DNA of 64,000 nt from Bacillota bacterium (lineage in GTDB: Bacteria > Bacillota > Clostridia > Lachnospirales > Lachnospiraceae), in NCBI GenBank assembly GCA_023415635.1, contig JAEZJV010000003.1, positions 59,563 through 123,562 of the forward strand, read 5' to 3'. Below the pieces are notes generated by a model. It did no database searches, had not been told where the DNA came from, and saw nothing but the letters and a program-made list of their open reading frames with translations. The stretch's first letter is position 1; each line of letters begins with the position of its first letter. Positions 28,874-38,253 of this stretch are shown piece by piece. A program made the translations under genes and the position numbers.

Positions 28874-29527
28874 ATGAAGGGTTTAATACTGAAGGACTTT
28901 ATTAATTTGAAAAGGAACTTTAAAATTTTTGGTGTTCTGTCCCTGTTGTATACATTATTAGCCATTACGTCAAAGGATACCGGATTTCTCAGCGGTGTAA
29001 TTACAATGCTATTTGCGATTTTGACTTTGAGCCTATACTCCTATGACGATTTGGCAAAATGGGATATCTTCGCTCTGACCATGCCAATCACTAAGGAAGA
29101 TATGGTGAGAAGCAAGTATATCATGCTGATCCTGCTAACCCTGCTTGGTACTGCCTTCAGCAGCATTGTATCAATAAGTATTAATATCGTAATTAAGAAG
29201 GTTGATTTCCTTGATCCGGTATCTAATTCATTAATTGGAGCATTTGTTGTGATTGTGCTTTATAGTATTTTACTTCCTTTTATCATTAAGTTTGGTGTGG
29301 AAAAGGCTAGACTTATTCTATTTATTACCATGTTCATTCCATTTGTTATAGCATCAATTATTAATGCTATTGTGAAGGAAGGTATATCGGATATTTCCGG
29401 AGGGTTAGTCAAGGTGTTTGATTTCATATCTCGCTATTATTTCATATTGCTGCCTCTAACAGCTCTGGCAATCTTATATGTCTCATATAGGATTTCTGTC
29501 AGAATATACAGAAGGAAAGAATTCTAG
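28874..29527 (+). CDS. ABC-2 type permease
   Basis: The 217-residue protein starts MKGLILKDFINLKRNFKIFG and has six hydrophobic segments, the pattern of small ABC-2 permeases partnered with GntR/YtrA-controlled ATPases. The frame reaches 16 codons further upstream, overlapping the ATPase gene, but the GGGAGAG ribosome site at 28859-28865 and the operon spacing favour ATG 28874. The substrate is unknown; envelope stress or peptide antibiotics are typical for such operons. Confidence 0.85.
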   Translation: MKGLILKDFINLKRNFKIFGVLSLLYTLLAITSKDTGFLSGVITMLFAILTLSLYSYDDLAKWDIFALTMPITKEDMVRSKYIMLILLTLLGTAFSSIVSISINIVIKKVDFLDPVSNSLIGAFVVIVLYSILLPFIIKFGVEKARLILFITMFIPFVIASIINAIVKEGISDISGGLVKVFDFISRYYFILLPLTALAILYVSYRISVRIYRRKEF

Positions 29528-29657
29528 AAAGCTGACACAACTGAGCATAAGACGACAGGATTATTATAGAAAAGCCATGGCTATAAAATAATAGCTTTAA
29601 CCTTTTATTTCACCAATCATAGAATGGAGTATGATTGCTGTGAAAGGGGCTAAAAGC

Positions 29658-30185
29658 TTGGATAACGATCATGATATTGATAAAGAATACGATCAGAAGG
29701 ATGAGAGTGTACAAATGCAGAACATGGGAGGAGGACCCTTCTTCAGGCGTCCGCAGGACGAACCTGTCCGAAATGTACCTCCCTTTATGCCTTCGCAGAA
29801 TTTCCCTTCAGAAGGTCCACCGCAGTTTTTAGGAAGAGATGCACCAAGAACGGCACCACCGAATTTTATCCCGGAGCTTCCTGCAGGAGAAGGAAGGTTC
29901 GGACCTGTGGGTCAGGGACCTGAAGGCAGAAGTCAATTTGGAGGAATGCTTCCCGGACGTCCGGGGCAAGGCGGGATGGGAAGAGATGACTTCAATCGCA
30001 GACGCAGAGAACTACGAGGATGTATTGGACGATTTACCTATATCTGGTTGTTCAATGGCGACGGCTTCTGGTTCTTTCCGGTAAATGTGGATGATATTTT
30101 TGTCACTGGCTTCCGTTGGAGAAGAAACCGTTGGGTTTTTGATCGTATCTTCATTCGAAGGATAAGCTTCTTCCGCTGCTTTTAG
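29658..30185 (+). CDS. Gly/Pro-rich protein with conserved aromatic-basic C-terminal domain
   Basis: The first 115 residues are low-complexity (proline, glycine, glutamine, arginine: FMPSQNFPSEGPPQFLG, PGRPGQGGMGRDDFN). The last 55 form a compact domain rich in Phe, Trp and Arg (CIGRFTYIWLFNGDGFWFFP, then FRWRRNRWVFDRIFIRRI). Similar tails occur in short proteins of spore-forming Firmicutes whose function I do not know. ATG 29631 is in frame but badly spaced from its GGAG; AAAGGGG precedes TTG 29658, which I prefer. It is a single gene with its own terminator. Confidence 0.6.
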   Translation: MDNDHDIDKEYDQKDESVQMQNMGGGPFFRRPQDEPVRNVPPFMPSQNFPSEGPPQFLGRDAPRTAPPNFIPELPAGEGRFGPVGQGPEGRSQFGGMLPGRPGQGGMGRDDFNRRRRELRGCIGRFTYIWLFNGDGFWFFPVNVDDIFVTGFRWRRNRWVFDRIFIRRISFFRCF

Positions 30186-30225
30186 CGAAACCATATAGTA
30201 ACTTGTATTAATAATCATGGAATGG

Positions 30226-30263
30226 AATAGGGTGAGAGTAAAATGACGACTCTCACCCTATTT
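30226..30263. terminator. bidirectional terminator
   Basis: AATAGGGTGAGAGT and ACTCTCACCCTATT form a perfect 14-bp stem between the converging Gly/Pro-rich gene and lgt. Confidence 0.88.
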
Positions 30264-30302
30264 GTATTCTATGGAAGATAGCATAAAATCATCTATTTCT
30301 CA

Positions 30303-31205
30303 TTACTCCTTATCCTGCGGACTATACTCCTCAATGATAACTTCATGACCATCCTCTGTAAGCTCTGTTTTAACCTTCTCTTCTTCGGGTGCTTTTTCCT
30401 CGGAGAGAAGCTCTTTAGTCGAAGCTTCCTCGGCAGCTTCTAAAGCAACGGCTTTCCGTGGATGAAGACCGCAGATAAGCACAATAGCAAGTCCGATCAG
30501 AAAAGTGAAAATGGCTATAAACTGTGAAGTAGATAGGGAACCGATTTGACCACGTTCTAAATCACCTCTGAAAAATTCCAGAACAAATCTGCCGGCACTG
30601 TAAAAAACCAGGTAGAAGCCTGCAACCTGACCATCTGCCTTAGTGCGCTTGGAAATTGAAATTAAAGTAAAAAAGTTCAGGAAATCCAAAATACTTGAAA
30701 TTGGTTGGGTAGGAATTAATGCTACTCCGTTGGGAGCGAAATCTGATTCCCTAAAAACCAGGTGGAAGCTGCTTGTCGTTTCTTCTCCGTAGCAACAGCC
30801 GGCAAGAAGACAGCCGATACGGCCAAAGCCTTGAGCAAGAGCGATGGAAGGCATAACCAGATCAAAATATTGCAGAAAATTCAATTTTTTAATTCTAGTG
30901 TAAAGATAACCTGAAAAAATACCGCCGATTATTCCGCCAAAGACGACAAAACCATGGGAGACATCCAGAAGAAGACTTGGGTCTGCAAGGATATCCTTAA
31001 GCTCTGTAATTAAGAATAAAAGCTTTGCCCCGAGGATCCCTCCGATTAGACACCAAATAGTCAGATTAAAAATCAGTTCATGATTTAATCCTTTCTTTTT
31101 CGCCCTGAATTCCGCCACAGTATATGCCGCTATAACTCCGATTGCGATCATTAGGCCATAGCCATAGATAGTAACAGGTCCAATTGTAAGCAGTTCGTTT
31201 TTCAT
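30303..31205 (-). CDS. lgt: prolipoprotein diacylglyceryl transferase
   Basis: This 300-residue membrane enzyme attaches diacylglycerol to the lipobox cysteine of lipoproteins. It has seven hydrophobic segments, the early YGYGLMIAIGVIAAY pattern and the signature QGFGRIGCLLAGCCYG near residue 125. The C-terminal 45 residues are a charged Glu/Lys-rich tail beyond the usual enzyme. GAAAGGA precedes the start. It is a single gene; substrates in this window include the lipoproteins at 14.2 and 45.0 kb. Confidence 0.93.
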   Translation of the reverse strand: MKNELLTIGPVTIYGYGLMIAIGVIAAYTVAEFRAKKKGLNHELIFNLTIWCLIGGILGAKLLFLITELKDILADPSLLLDVSHGFVVFGGIIGGIFSGYLYTRIKKLNFLQYFDLVMPSIALAQGFGRIGCLLAGCCYGEETTSSFHLVFRESDFAPNGVALIPTQPISSILDFLNFFTLISISKRTKADGQVAGFYLVFYSAGRFVLEFFRGDLERGQIGSLSTSQFIAIFTFLIGLAIVLICGLHPRKAVALEAAEEASTKELLSEEKAPEEEKVKTELTEDGHEVIIEEYSPQDKE

Positions 31206-31651
31206 TCTTTTAATCCTTTCAATATGTCATGATTATTCTTATGAATATTAATTCTATAAAGTAATTTCCTAGATAAGTATACCTAATCGTATAAGAAAAA
31301 GAAATAACTATTATATGAAAATTTTGTGTCCGGCTGAAAGACAGTTAAGAGCAATAGATAAAAGTATTTATCCTTAGCATGTTTGTTCATGATAAGAATT
31401 ATGGTAAATTTATGTGCTTTTTGGAAAAAGAGTATAAGGAAAACAAATTTTGTGTCATATTACAAAAAAAAGCATCGTAGCTTGCAGGTTCACATTGATA
31501 ATCTTTGCCTGATGTTGTATAATTTACATGAAACAAGGTTCAAAATTTGACGAAAAATTTAAGTTTTATACAAAAATTGATGAGTTCAGGAAATCAAATA
31601 AGGGTTTGTAAGATAAATGACAGGGGGATAGATTAATTAAAAGAAAGGAGA
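31206..31651. other. AT-rich intergenic region between lgt and second chemoreceptor
   Basis: About 450 bases hold the divergent promoters of lgt and the chemoreceptor. No box pair is good enough to name and no gene is seen. Confidence 0.3.
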
Positions 31652-31652
31652 A

Positions 31653-31680
31653 GCATATTCTTTCGGGGGGAGAATATGCA
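31653..31680 (+). promoter_or_regulatory. stem-loop in chemoreceptor leader
   Basis: GCATATTCT and AGAATATGC form a perfect 9-bp stem with a G-rich loop, about 20 bases before the chemoreceptor start. It encloses GGGGGAG, which otherwise could serve as ribosome site for a 17-codon frame at 31676-31729. Confidence 0.5.
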
Positions 31681-31700
31681 TAAAAAGGAAGATGGACTCT

Positions 31701-33905
31701 ATGAGGAAGTTACTCAAAGGGAAGGTTGAACAGACACAAAGGTCTGAGTCGGAGGCAATACCCAAAAAAGAGGCATTAAAGAAGAAAAAGTATTCAAAGA
31801 GAATCAAGAGGACAGCTTCAGAAAATGAGCACAGAAAGGGCTTGGATTGGAAAGGCTTGATCAGAAGGATTAACAGCATCAGAGCAAAATTAATCTTGGC
31901 CTATCTGGTACCTGTCATTCTGATCATTATCTTGGGCGTGCTCTCTTATTCCCAATCCTCCAAAGGATTAGTAGAAAGCTATGAGAGCTCTACACTGTCA
32001 ACAATGAATAATATGGCAAGGTACTTTAATTTTGGTGTGGAAACTGTTGCCGGAAAGGCGAAAACTCTAAATACAAATGATATTCTTGTCAAATATTATT
32101 CCGGTGAGTATCAGGATGATAAGGATGAGGAGACAAAGCGCTTCAAAGAAGTAAAATCATCTATTATAAAAGAGATATTATCTCAGGATTATATCGCAAA
32201 TGTATACATTATCTCAAGTTATGGTACAGCAATTTCAGGCAGTAATACTGCGGCTAATAAGCTCATGTATGACGATTTCATGAAGAATGGAGAGGGCTCT
32301 ATCCTTAAAACAAGCGGTGCTGATGGAATATGGGTTGGTTCTCACCCTTATCTGGATAGTCTTTCGAGCACAAAGGATACTACATACTCCTTCAGCTACA
32401 TCGGCAATTTGAAGGGCACGGACGGCAAACCAGTGGGTAGTATCGTATTGGATGTTGATTATAATTATGTGAAGTTGACAATCTCGGATAGCGGATTTCC
32501 TGCAGGCAGTGTTGTGGCTTATATAAGCGGTGATGGAAGAGAGATTATATCCGGTGTAATACCGGAGGGCTTTAAATTCACCGAACAGACCTACTATCAA
32601 AAAGCAATTGCTGCTACTAGAATAATGGAGGGCAGCGAATATGTAACCTTTGATGGTGGCAAATATTTATTTACCTATTCTAAGGTAGATAATAGCGGCA
32701 GTATACTTTGCTCCGTTATTCCGGAGAAGGTAATTGTTGCAAAGGCTAATGAAGTTAAGAAGATAACATTATTGGTCAGTATTCTGGCCAGCATCATAGC
32801 GATTTCTTTAGGAACCTTTATAGCATATGGCTTTAGCAGTACAATTCGTAAGGTGAATCACGTACTTAATATGGCAGAACAGGGTGACCTTACCCACCAT
32901 ACTTCAATTAAGAGAAGGGATGAATTCCACATTCTCGGCAAATGTATCAATGATGTGATAGATAGCATGCAGAAGCTTATCAGAAAGATGACTGGCACCA
33001 GTGCTACAGTATCCAAATCTGCCAATGTGGTATCTGAAAGCTCTGAAATTCTGGTAAATGCCACCAGACACATCTCTGATGCGGTTAATGATATCGAAAA
33101 AGGAGTATCGCAGCAGGCGCAGGATGCGGAGAACTGTCTCCATCAGATGGCGGATCTTGCGGATAAGATTAATGGTCTTTATTCCGGAACTCATAATATC
33201 GAACAAATCGCTGGAAATACTAAGACAATCGTCGGAAGTGGTATGGGAATTGTGGACAATTTAAGTATTAAGGCTAAGGATACCTCGAATGTTACTAAAA
33301 CCGTTATCAGTGATATTCAGAATCTTGAGACGGAATCGCAGGCCATAGCTGGTATTATTGAGACGATCAACGGAATCGCTGAACAGACCAACCTCCTTTC
33401 ACTGAATGCTTCTATTGAAGCTGCCAGAGCAGGAGAGTTTGGAAAGGGATTTTCGGTTGTTGCAACTGAGATACGTAAGCTTGCGGATCAATCCCTCAGA
33501 GCCTCCAATGAGATAGCAAAAATCATTAAAAAAATTGAGGATCAGACGAAGAAGACGGTTAATACAGCCAAGTATGCCCAAAGCATTGTTGCATCACAGG
33601 AAGAGGCTTTGATAAGCACAGTAAACGTTTTTCAAGATATTAACCAGCATGTTGAGAACCTAACAGATAACTTAAATCAGATTTCTCTTGGTGTGGAGAG
33701 TATCGAGCATGCCAAGGACGATACCCTGAGAGCCATCGAAAGTATTTCAGCTACCGCGCAGGAGGCGGCGGCAGCCACCCAGGAATTAAGTGTAACTGCC
33801 GAGAATCAGCTCGAAGAAGTTCATAGACTGAATTCCGTTGTACAGCAGCTGAATAGCGATGCTGTTAATCTTGAGGAGTCAGTTAAGGTATTTAAGATTA
33901 ATTAG
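31701..33905 (+). CDS. methyl-accepting chemotaxis protein
   Basis: The product, 734 residues from ATG 31701, has a basic cytoplasmic N-terminus of about 60 residues, a membrane segment (LILAYLVPVILIIILGVLSY), an extracellular Cache-like sensor domain, a second membrane segment near 355-380, HAMP, and the signalling domain with QTNLLSLNASIEAARAGE. It is a paralogue of the receptor at 25.1 kb; the sensor domains differ most. ATG 31692 is in frame but only two bases from AAGGA, so ATG 31701 is preferred. Confidence 0.9.
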   Translation: MRKLLKGKVEQTQRSESEAIPKKEALKKKKYSKRIKRTASENEHRKGLDWKGLIRRINSIRAKLILAYLVPVILIIILGVLSYSQSSKGLVESYESSTLSTMNNMARYFNFGVETVAGKAKTLNTNDILVKYYSGEYQDDKDEETKRFKEVKSSIIKEILSQDYIANVYIISSYGTAISGSNTAANKLMYDDFMKNGEGSILKTSGADGIWVGSHPYLDSLSSTKDTTYSFSYIGNLKGTDGKPVGSIVLDVDYNYVKLTISDSGFPAGSVVAYISGDGREIISGVIPEGFKFTEQTYYQKAIAATRIMEGSEYVTFDGGKYLFTYSKVDNSGSILCSVIPEKVIVAKANEVKKITLLVSILASIIAISLGTFIAYGFSSTIRKVNHVLNMAEQGDLTHHTSIKRRDEFHILGKCINDVIDSMQKLIRKMTGTSATVSKSANVVSESSEILVNATRHISDAVNDIEKGVSQQAQDAENCLHQMADLADKINGLYSGTHNIEQIAGNTKTIVGSGMGIVDNLSIKAKDTSNVTKTVISDIQNLETESQAIAGIIETINGIAEQTNLLSLNASIEAARAGEFGKGFSVVATEIRKLADQSLRASNEIAKIIKKIEDQTKKTVNTAKYAQSIVASQEEALISTVNVFQDINQHVENLTDNLNQISLGVESIEHAKDDTLRAIESISATAQEAAAATQELSVTAENQLEEVHRLNSVVQQLNSDAVNLEESVKVFKIN

Positions 33906-34051
33906 CTGATGTAAATAGAATTCATCATATAATTCAGCTTCTGGTACAGGAGCCACACTGAAGACGATCGCGGTACCAATGATTTGAATTTTTGGGGGAG
34001 AGTATTGCGGTATGACGAAGAAGGTATGATAAATAATAAGGAGGATTAGAA

Positions 34052-35146
34052 ATGGCAGTACAGATTTTTCAACAGCGCAGAGATATGATGTCGGGAGGAA
34101 GCGGCTTCTACTTTGGACCCGTTGGGACAGGAAAGACATATGCATTAAAGCGTGAGATCGAACATGTAATGGAGAATACGGAAGGAACTGCATTTGTCAT
34201 CAGCAAGAGCGGAGAGTTCAATGAATTAGTTGAGAAGTATGATGGAATTATCATTGATTTAGCTAAGGAACCCCTAAATCCTTTGGTTATATTAGATACA
34301 TGTGAAATCAGCGAACAGGACGTTGTGTTCTTAAGCAAAATTAAGTTTGGCCTGGTAAAGCTTCTGGTCGAAAGCAGGATTCCCAAGCTGACCAACCTAC
34401 AGAAATATCTGGTCGAACAGGTAATGCTTAAGATGTGTGTGGAATGCGGAGACCTCGATTGGACAAAGTACGCAGATGCCTTTCATGAAATGATTGAGAA
34501 TTATAAGGCAAAAAAGATTGCCAAGAAGCTTGAGGATATAAAGACCAGCCTGGATAAGGTTGGGGCTGAACTAAACCTCGGTTCTGTGAATTCGGACAAT
34601 ATATTATTAAAGGATACTTTTCTGGAGGAATTAAAGGAGCTGGCAGCAGCAGTTGCAGAGGTAGGTAAGCTGGCTGGTGGGAAGGAGTTAACCTCCATCG
34701 GATGTCACCGTCTGGTGATTTATGATGTACAGAATGTTCCTAAAGAGGACGTGGATAAGTATTGTCTGATGGCCATTGAAGATGTCTGGACTAGATTAAA
34801 CGGAAAAGCACCGATTACCGGGGCCAGGTTATTAATTGATGAAGCAGACAGTATCTTTACAAGCTATGACAAATATCTTCTCATGATGTATAAGGTTGCA
34901 AAGGCTCAGGGCTTTGTTATCACCTCAGTGATAGAGGATACAATGAATTTTCTCACCAAAAGAGGTACTTTCCGTAATGTTTCAGGTTACTATGAACTGT
35001 TTAAACACACCCAAAAGGATATTGATCAGCTTCGTCCTATATATAACCTAAGTGATGAAGAAGCCAATTGGATTGCCAACGCTCCGAATGGGCAGAGATT
35101 AGTTCTCTGTGGCGGAAATCGCTTCCTGGTGAAAGCATTGAAGTAA
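34052..35146 (+). CDS. orphan VirB4/TraE-like ATPase domain protein
   Basis: This 364-residue P-loop ATPase has Walker A GPVGTGKT at residues 22-29, Walker B ARLLIDEADSIF near 258-269, and the VirB4-type later pattern in which a dispensable-strand lead is followed by NAPNGQRLVLCGGNRFLV near the C-terminus. It matches only the motor half of VirB4/TraE conjugation ATPases; the N-terminal half is absent. No conjugation genes are near. The region from about 160 to 210 is a predicted coiled coil rich in Lys/Glu/Ala. It may be a domesticated relative with an unknown role. GGAGGA precedes the ATG. Confidence 0.7.
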   Translation: MAVQIFQQRRDMMSGGSGFYFGPVGTGKTYALKREIEHVMENTEGTAFVISKSGEFNELVEKYDGIIIDLAKEPLNPLVILDTCEISEQDVVFLSKIKFGLVKLLVESRIPKLTNLQKYLVEQVMLKMCVECGDLDWTKYADAFHEMIENYKAKKIAKKLEDIKTSLDKVGAELNLGSVNSDNILLKDTFLEELKELAAAVAEVGKLAGGKELTSIGCHRLVIYDVQNVPKEDVDKYCLMAIEDVWTRLNGKAPITGARLLIDEADSIFTSYDKYLLMMYKVAKAQGFVITSVIEDTMNFLTKRGTFRNVSGYYELFKHTQKDIDQLRPIYNLSDEEANWIANAPNGQRLVLCGGNRFLVKALK

Positions 35147-35186
35147 GCTGAATATATCATAATAAATTATACATAAAATATTAATA

Positions 35187-35237
35187 AAGGGCTGATTCAA
35201 AATTCCCGCTTTCGAATGGAATTTAGAATCAGCCCTT
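35187..35237. terminator. hairpin between ATPase and plsC genes
   Basis: AAGGGCTGATTC pairs with GAATCAGCCCTT, with AAATTCC/GGAATTT inside; it separates the two converging genes. Confidence 0.75.
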
Positions 35238-35279
35238 GCTTATCTTAAAGGATTATTTTCTTCAATATGGTGTGTCATA

Positions 35280-36044
35280 TTATGAAATTAATTCTTCCAG
35301 GTCCTCCTCAGGTTCGGCTTCGCTAACTACGATACACCGGATTTCATTGAGCTTTTGAGCTATTCTGTCGTAGACAAGCTCACAGAGCTCTTTCGTCCTC
35401 ATATGGCTGTATTCTTCGTAATAAATTGGATCGAGATAATGTACCTGTGTCTTTATCCGACGCAGAGAATTTTCAGTAAATGCGCGATACGAATCGAAGA
35501 CAACGACTGGAATGATAGGACATTTCGTCATCATGGGAATTTTAAAGGAACCACTGTGAAATTCCTGCAGGTGGTTTTTATTATCGGTATAGCCTCCTTC
35601 GGGGAATAATAAATATTTTCTTCCCTGATTTATTTCCTCTGCCATCTCTTGGATAATTCTTACCTGCTGTCTTGGGTCCTTTTTGTCCAAGCGTTTTCCT
35701 TTGATCAGGTTGATGAAGAGATTGTTAATCAGACTTTCAGAGGTATCCTTATCCATAACAATGGTACAGGGCTCTGCATGGGAGAACAGAATACCCAAGG
35801 CATCGTATTTACCCTGATGATTGGCATACATTATATAGCCTCCCTGCGCCGGAAGATTTTCCAGCCCGGTTACACTGGTGGAGATGCGACCTCGCCTTTT
35901 GATCATATTGACAAGCTTTAGGCCGACTCTATAGCAGTCCCATTCCGAGTATTTTTCAGGATGCCTTGCCATGTAATACATCTGAGGGATAAAATAAAAG
36001 TTAAATATAATTGCAGTTATAATAACATAGTAAAATCTGAGCAT
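35280..36044 (-). CDS. plsC: 1-acyl-glycerol-3-phosphate acyltransferase-like protein
   Basis: The 254-residue protein has an N-terminal membrane segment (FYYVIITAIIFNFYFIPQMYY), the acyltransferase motif NHQGKYD (His and Asp four residues apart, near residue 76-81) and LLFPEGGYT near 147, the glycerol-phosphate binding motif. It likely makes phosphatidic acid at the membrane face. GAAGGT is 7 bases before ATG 36044, which is preferred to ATG 36050. The last 15 residues are acidic. Confidence 0.85.
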   Translation of the reverse strand: MLRFYYVIITAIIFNFYFIPQMYYMARHPEKYSEWDCYRVGLKLVNMIKRRGRISTSVTGLENLPAQGGYIMYANHQGKYDALGILFSHAEPCTIVMDKDTSESLINNLFINLIKGKRLDKKDPRQQVRIIQEMAEEINQGRKYLLFPEGGYTDNKNHLQEFHSGSFKIPMMTKCPIIPVVVFDSYRAFTENSLRRIKTQVHYLDPIYYEEYSHMRTKELCELVYDRIAQKLNEIRCIVVSEAEPEEDLEELIS

Positions 36045-36115
36045 AATCATTACCTTCTTTGGTGTACTTCTTCGTTGTTGATACGCTTTATTGTATCACA
36101 GTCTGGTGCTTAATG

Positions 36116-36134
36116 CTATACATAATATGTATAG
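36116..36134. promoter_or_regulatory. palindrome upstream of plsC
   Basis: CTATACATA-A-TATGTATAG is a perfect 9-bp inverted repeat with one central base, 72 bases upstream of plsC, near its likely promoter (TACAAT on the minus strand). Confidence 0.5.
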
Positions 36135-36330
36135 ACCCCTGCTGAGATATCTGAATGTCTGAGAGAATAATGATCAATATAGCTGCTAAAAATGAGGAGA
36201 TAGTACTAACTTAGGTATTCTTACGCGATTATAATTGAACAAAGAAAAGCTATGTGATAAGCTATTAGTATAGTTATGGTAAAAATACTTTAAATACTTT
36301 TATATAAATATATACGTAGGCAGGATAAAT

Positions 36331-37284
36331 ATGGCGAATGAGCTTGAGATGGAGAATAATAAAATTGGATCCGCAATTCAATATTTCCGTGAGTCGTATC
36401 AGATATCACAGGGGAAATTATGCATGGGACTGTGCTCAGTTGCAACTTTATCAAGGATAGAGGCAGGAGAACGGGATGTGGATTCTTTGCTTCTAGAGAC
36501 GCTTTTGGAGCGTCTGGGAAGGATGCCGAATCAATTTGAATTGATTTTGACTGATTTGGATTATGATTTATATCAGAAGAGGGAAGAAATCAAAAAGCAA
36601 GCAGAGGCAAAGAATTACTCTTTGGCAAAGGCTTTGTTACAGGATTATGAGCAGATAGCCGCTGCCAAGGGTAATGTACATGTGCAATTTATCCAGACAC
36701 AAAAGGCACTACTAAACGAATTGAACGGGGGTACGATTGAAACTACTATAGATCTTTTAATGCAGGCAATCACCTGTACGGTACCTGAATTCAAGACTAG
36801 TGAAATTAAAGATTATTATTTGAGTAACAGCGAACTGAATATCATAGTAGATATTCTTAAGCGTATGGCTGCAGCAGAAATGAATAAAAGTGCCAAGCAG
36901 GTATTGAAGCAGGTACTGGATTACCTTGAATTACATTTCTCAATGGAGGAGAACAGTAGCTTATATTCCAAGGTTGCCCTTATAGCCAGCAGACTTTATA
37001 TGAAGGAGAATAATCTAAAGAAAGCTCTTGAGATCTGCAACAGGGGGTTTGAGAAAAGCAAGGGCAGTCGGAAGATGGATTATCTGGGTGAATTAGCTTA
37101 TATCAAATCCCAGGCAACGGAGGGATTATCAAAGGTAGAAGTGGACTGGGAGGAGAAAAAGAGTATTTGTCTGAAGCTTTATCTACAGGCTTATTATGTA
37201 TTGAACTTCTGTGAGGAAAAAGATATGGCGCATGAGATTCTCATACACCTTAGAGAGGAGTATCATTGGGAAGATATCGATTAG
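36331..37284 (+). CDS. XRE/TPR-type regulator 1 (RRNPP-like)
   Basis: This 317-residue protein has an N-terminal Cro/CI-type HTH (IGSAIQYFRESYQISQGKLC, then SVATLSRIEAGERDVDS, residues about 12-60). The rest is all-helical, TPR-like, with repeats visible at YSLAKALLQDYEQIAAA, SKVALIASRLYMKENNLKKA and EICNRGFEKSKGS. This layout is that of peptide-sensing RRNPP regulators (PlcR, Rgg, NprR type). A paralogue overlaps its 3' end, and a repeated-peptide precursor gene follows on the other strand. The peptide-sensing role is inference from domain layout and neighbourhood. Confidence 0.8.
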   Translation: MANELEMENNKIGSAIQYFRESYQISQGKLCMGLCSVATLSRIEAGERDVDSLLLETLLERLGRMPNQFELILTDLDYDLYQKREEIKKQAEAKNYSLAKALLQDYEQIAAAKGNVHVQFIQTQKALLNELNGGTIETTIDLLMQAITCTVPEFKTSEIKDYYLSNSELNIIVDILKRMAAAEMNKSAKQVLKQVLDYLELHFSMEENSSLYSKVALIASRLYMKENNLKKALEICNRGFEKSKGSRKMDYLGELAYIKSQATEGLSKVEVDWEEKKSICLKLYLQAYYVLNFCEEKDMAHEILIHLREEYHWEDID

Positions 37285-38210
37285 GAGATATTGTCAGAAT
37301 GACAAGGAAATCCCTGTCAATCACACAGGAACAATTAAGTGACTCTATTTGTTCAGTTGAGACTTTATCCAGAATAGAGAACGGAAGTCAGAAGCCTACC
37401 AGGGATACGTATGAGCTGCTCATGGAACGTATGGGACGTATTCGTTCAAGGGCTTACTCAATACTTTCGGTTTCGGATTTACAAGTATTAGAAAAAATGA
37501 AGTTGTTTGAAGATTACATAAAGATGTATGATTTTTATAAGGCAGAAAAATTACTTGAAGAGATTGAATGTATCATAGGAAACTCAATTTTGGACCAGCA
37601 GTTTATTATCAGAGCTAATGGTTTGGTTAATTATCAACTTAAGAGAATAAGTATTAGTGATTTTCTATTAGAATTCCAGAAAGCTATTAGAATGACCATA
37701 CCAAAATACGGACATATATCGTTGGCAAATTGGCCGCTAAGTTTTAGCGAGGTAACTATATTAATAAATATGTCTTCGGTTTTTGCAGAAAAAGGTGATT
37801 TTAATAGTGCAATTTCTATTTTGGAAGAGGTATATAGTGCTTTAAAACAGAGCTATATGGAGGAATCACAAAGAGCTATTCTTCAAGTGACAATCACTAG
37901 TAATTTATCTAAAATATATGGAATTATACTAAATCATGAGAAAGCAATTGAGATAGCACATGAAGGAATAAGTATTTGTAAGAAATTTAGGTTAGGCAAT
38001 GTACTCCCATATCTCTTATATAATATTGCATGGAATAAAGAAAAGTTAATAAATATGGGAGTACTGCTAATAAATAAGAATGAATGCCTTAGCTATTTAA
38101 AGCAAGCTTACTATATAGCGTCAGCAATGCAGTTATCATATGTAGGTGAATTAATTAAAGAGCATATTACAACAGGATATGATACCGTCCAAGCCAATTT
38201 TATTGATTAA
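37266..38210 (+). CDS. XRE/TPR-type regulator 2 (RRNPP-like)
   Basis: The 314-residue protein repeats the design of its upstream neighbour: HTH (LGDIVRMTRKSLSITQEQLS, then SVETLSRIENGSQKPTRDTY) and a helical TPR-like domain. The start is TTG 37266 with GAGGAG five bases upstream, inside the last codons of regulator 1, so translation is coupled; ATG 37299 would cut the first HTH helix. Its 3' end converges on the peptide precursor gene 43 bases away. Codon use toward the 3' half is more AT-rich than in the first copy. Confidence 0.8.
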   Translation: MGRYRLGDIVRMTRKSLSITQEQLSDSICSVETLSRIENGSQKPTRDTYELLMERMGRIRSRAYSILSVSDLQVLEKMKLFEDYIKMYDFYKAEKLLEEIECIIGNSILDQQFIIRANGLVNYQLKRISISDFLLEFQKAIRMTIPKYGHISLANWPLSFSEVTILINMSSVFAEKGDFNSAISILEEVYSALKQSYMEESQRAILQVTITSNLSKIYGIILNHEKAIEIAHEGISICKKFRLGNVLPYLLYNIAWNKEKLINMGVLLINKNECLSYLKQAYYIASAMQLSYVGELIKEHITTGYDTVQANFID

Positions 38211-38253
38211 GAAGTCCAGGTCCAAGAGATTACTGGCAACCTCTAACCCATCA
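38211..38253 (-). repeat. degenerate, frame-shifted fifth repeat of the peptide precursor
   Basis: Beyond the precursor stop the minus strand still matches the 54-bp repeat unit, but 5 bases are missing just after the fourth TGGTCT. A second two-base gap lies in the DLPW codons, so the unit is no longer read in frame. It overlaps the space before regulator 2's stop. Confidence 0.7.
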
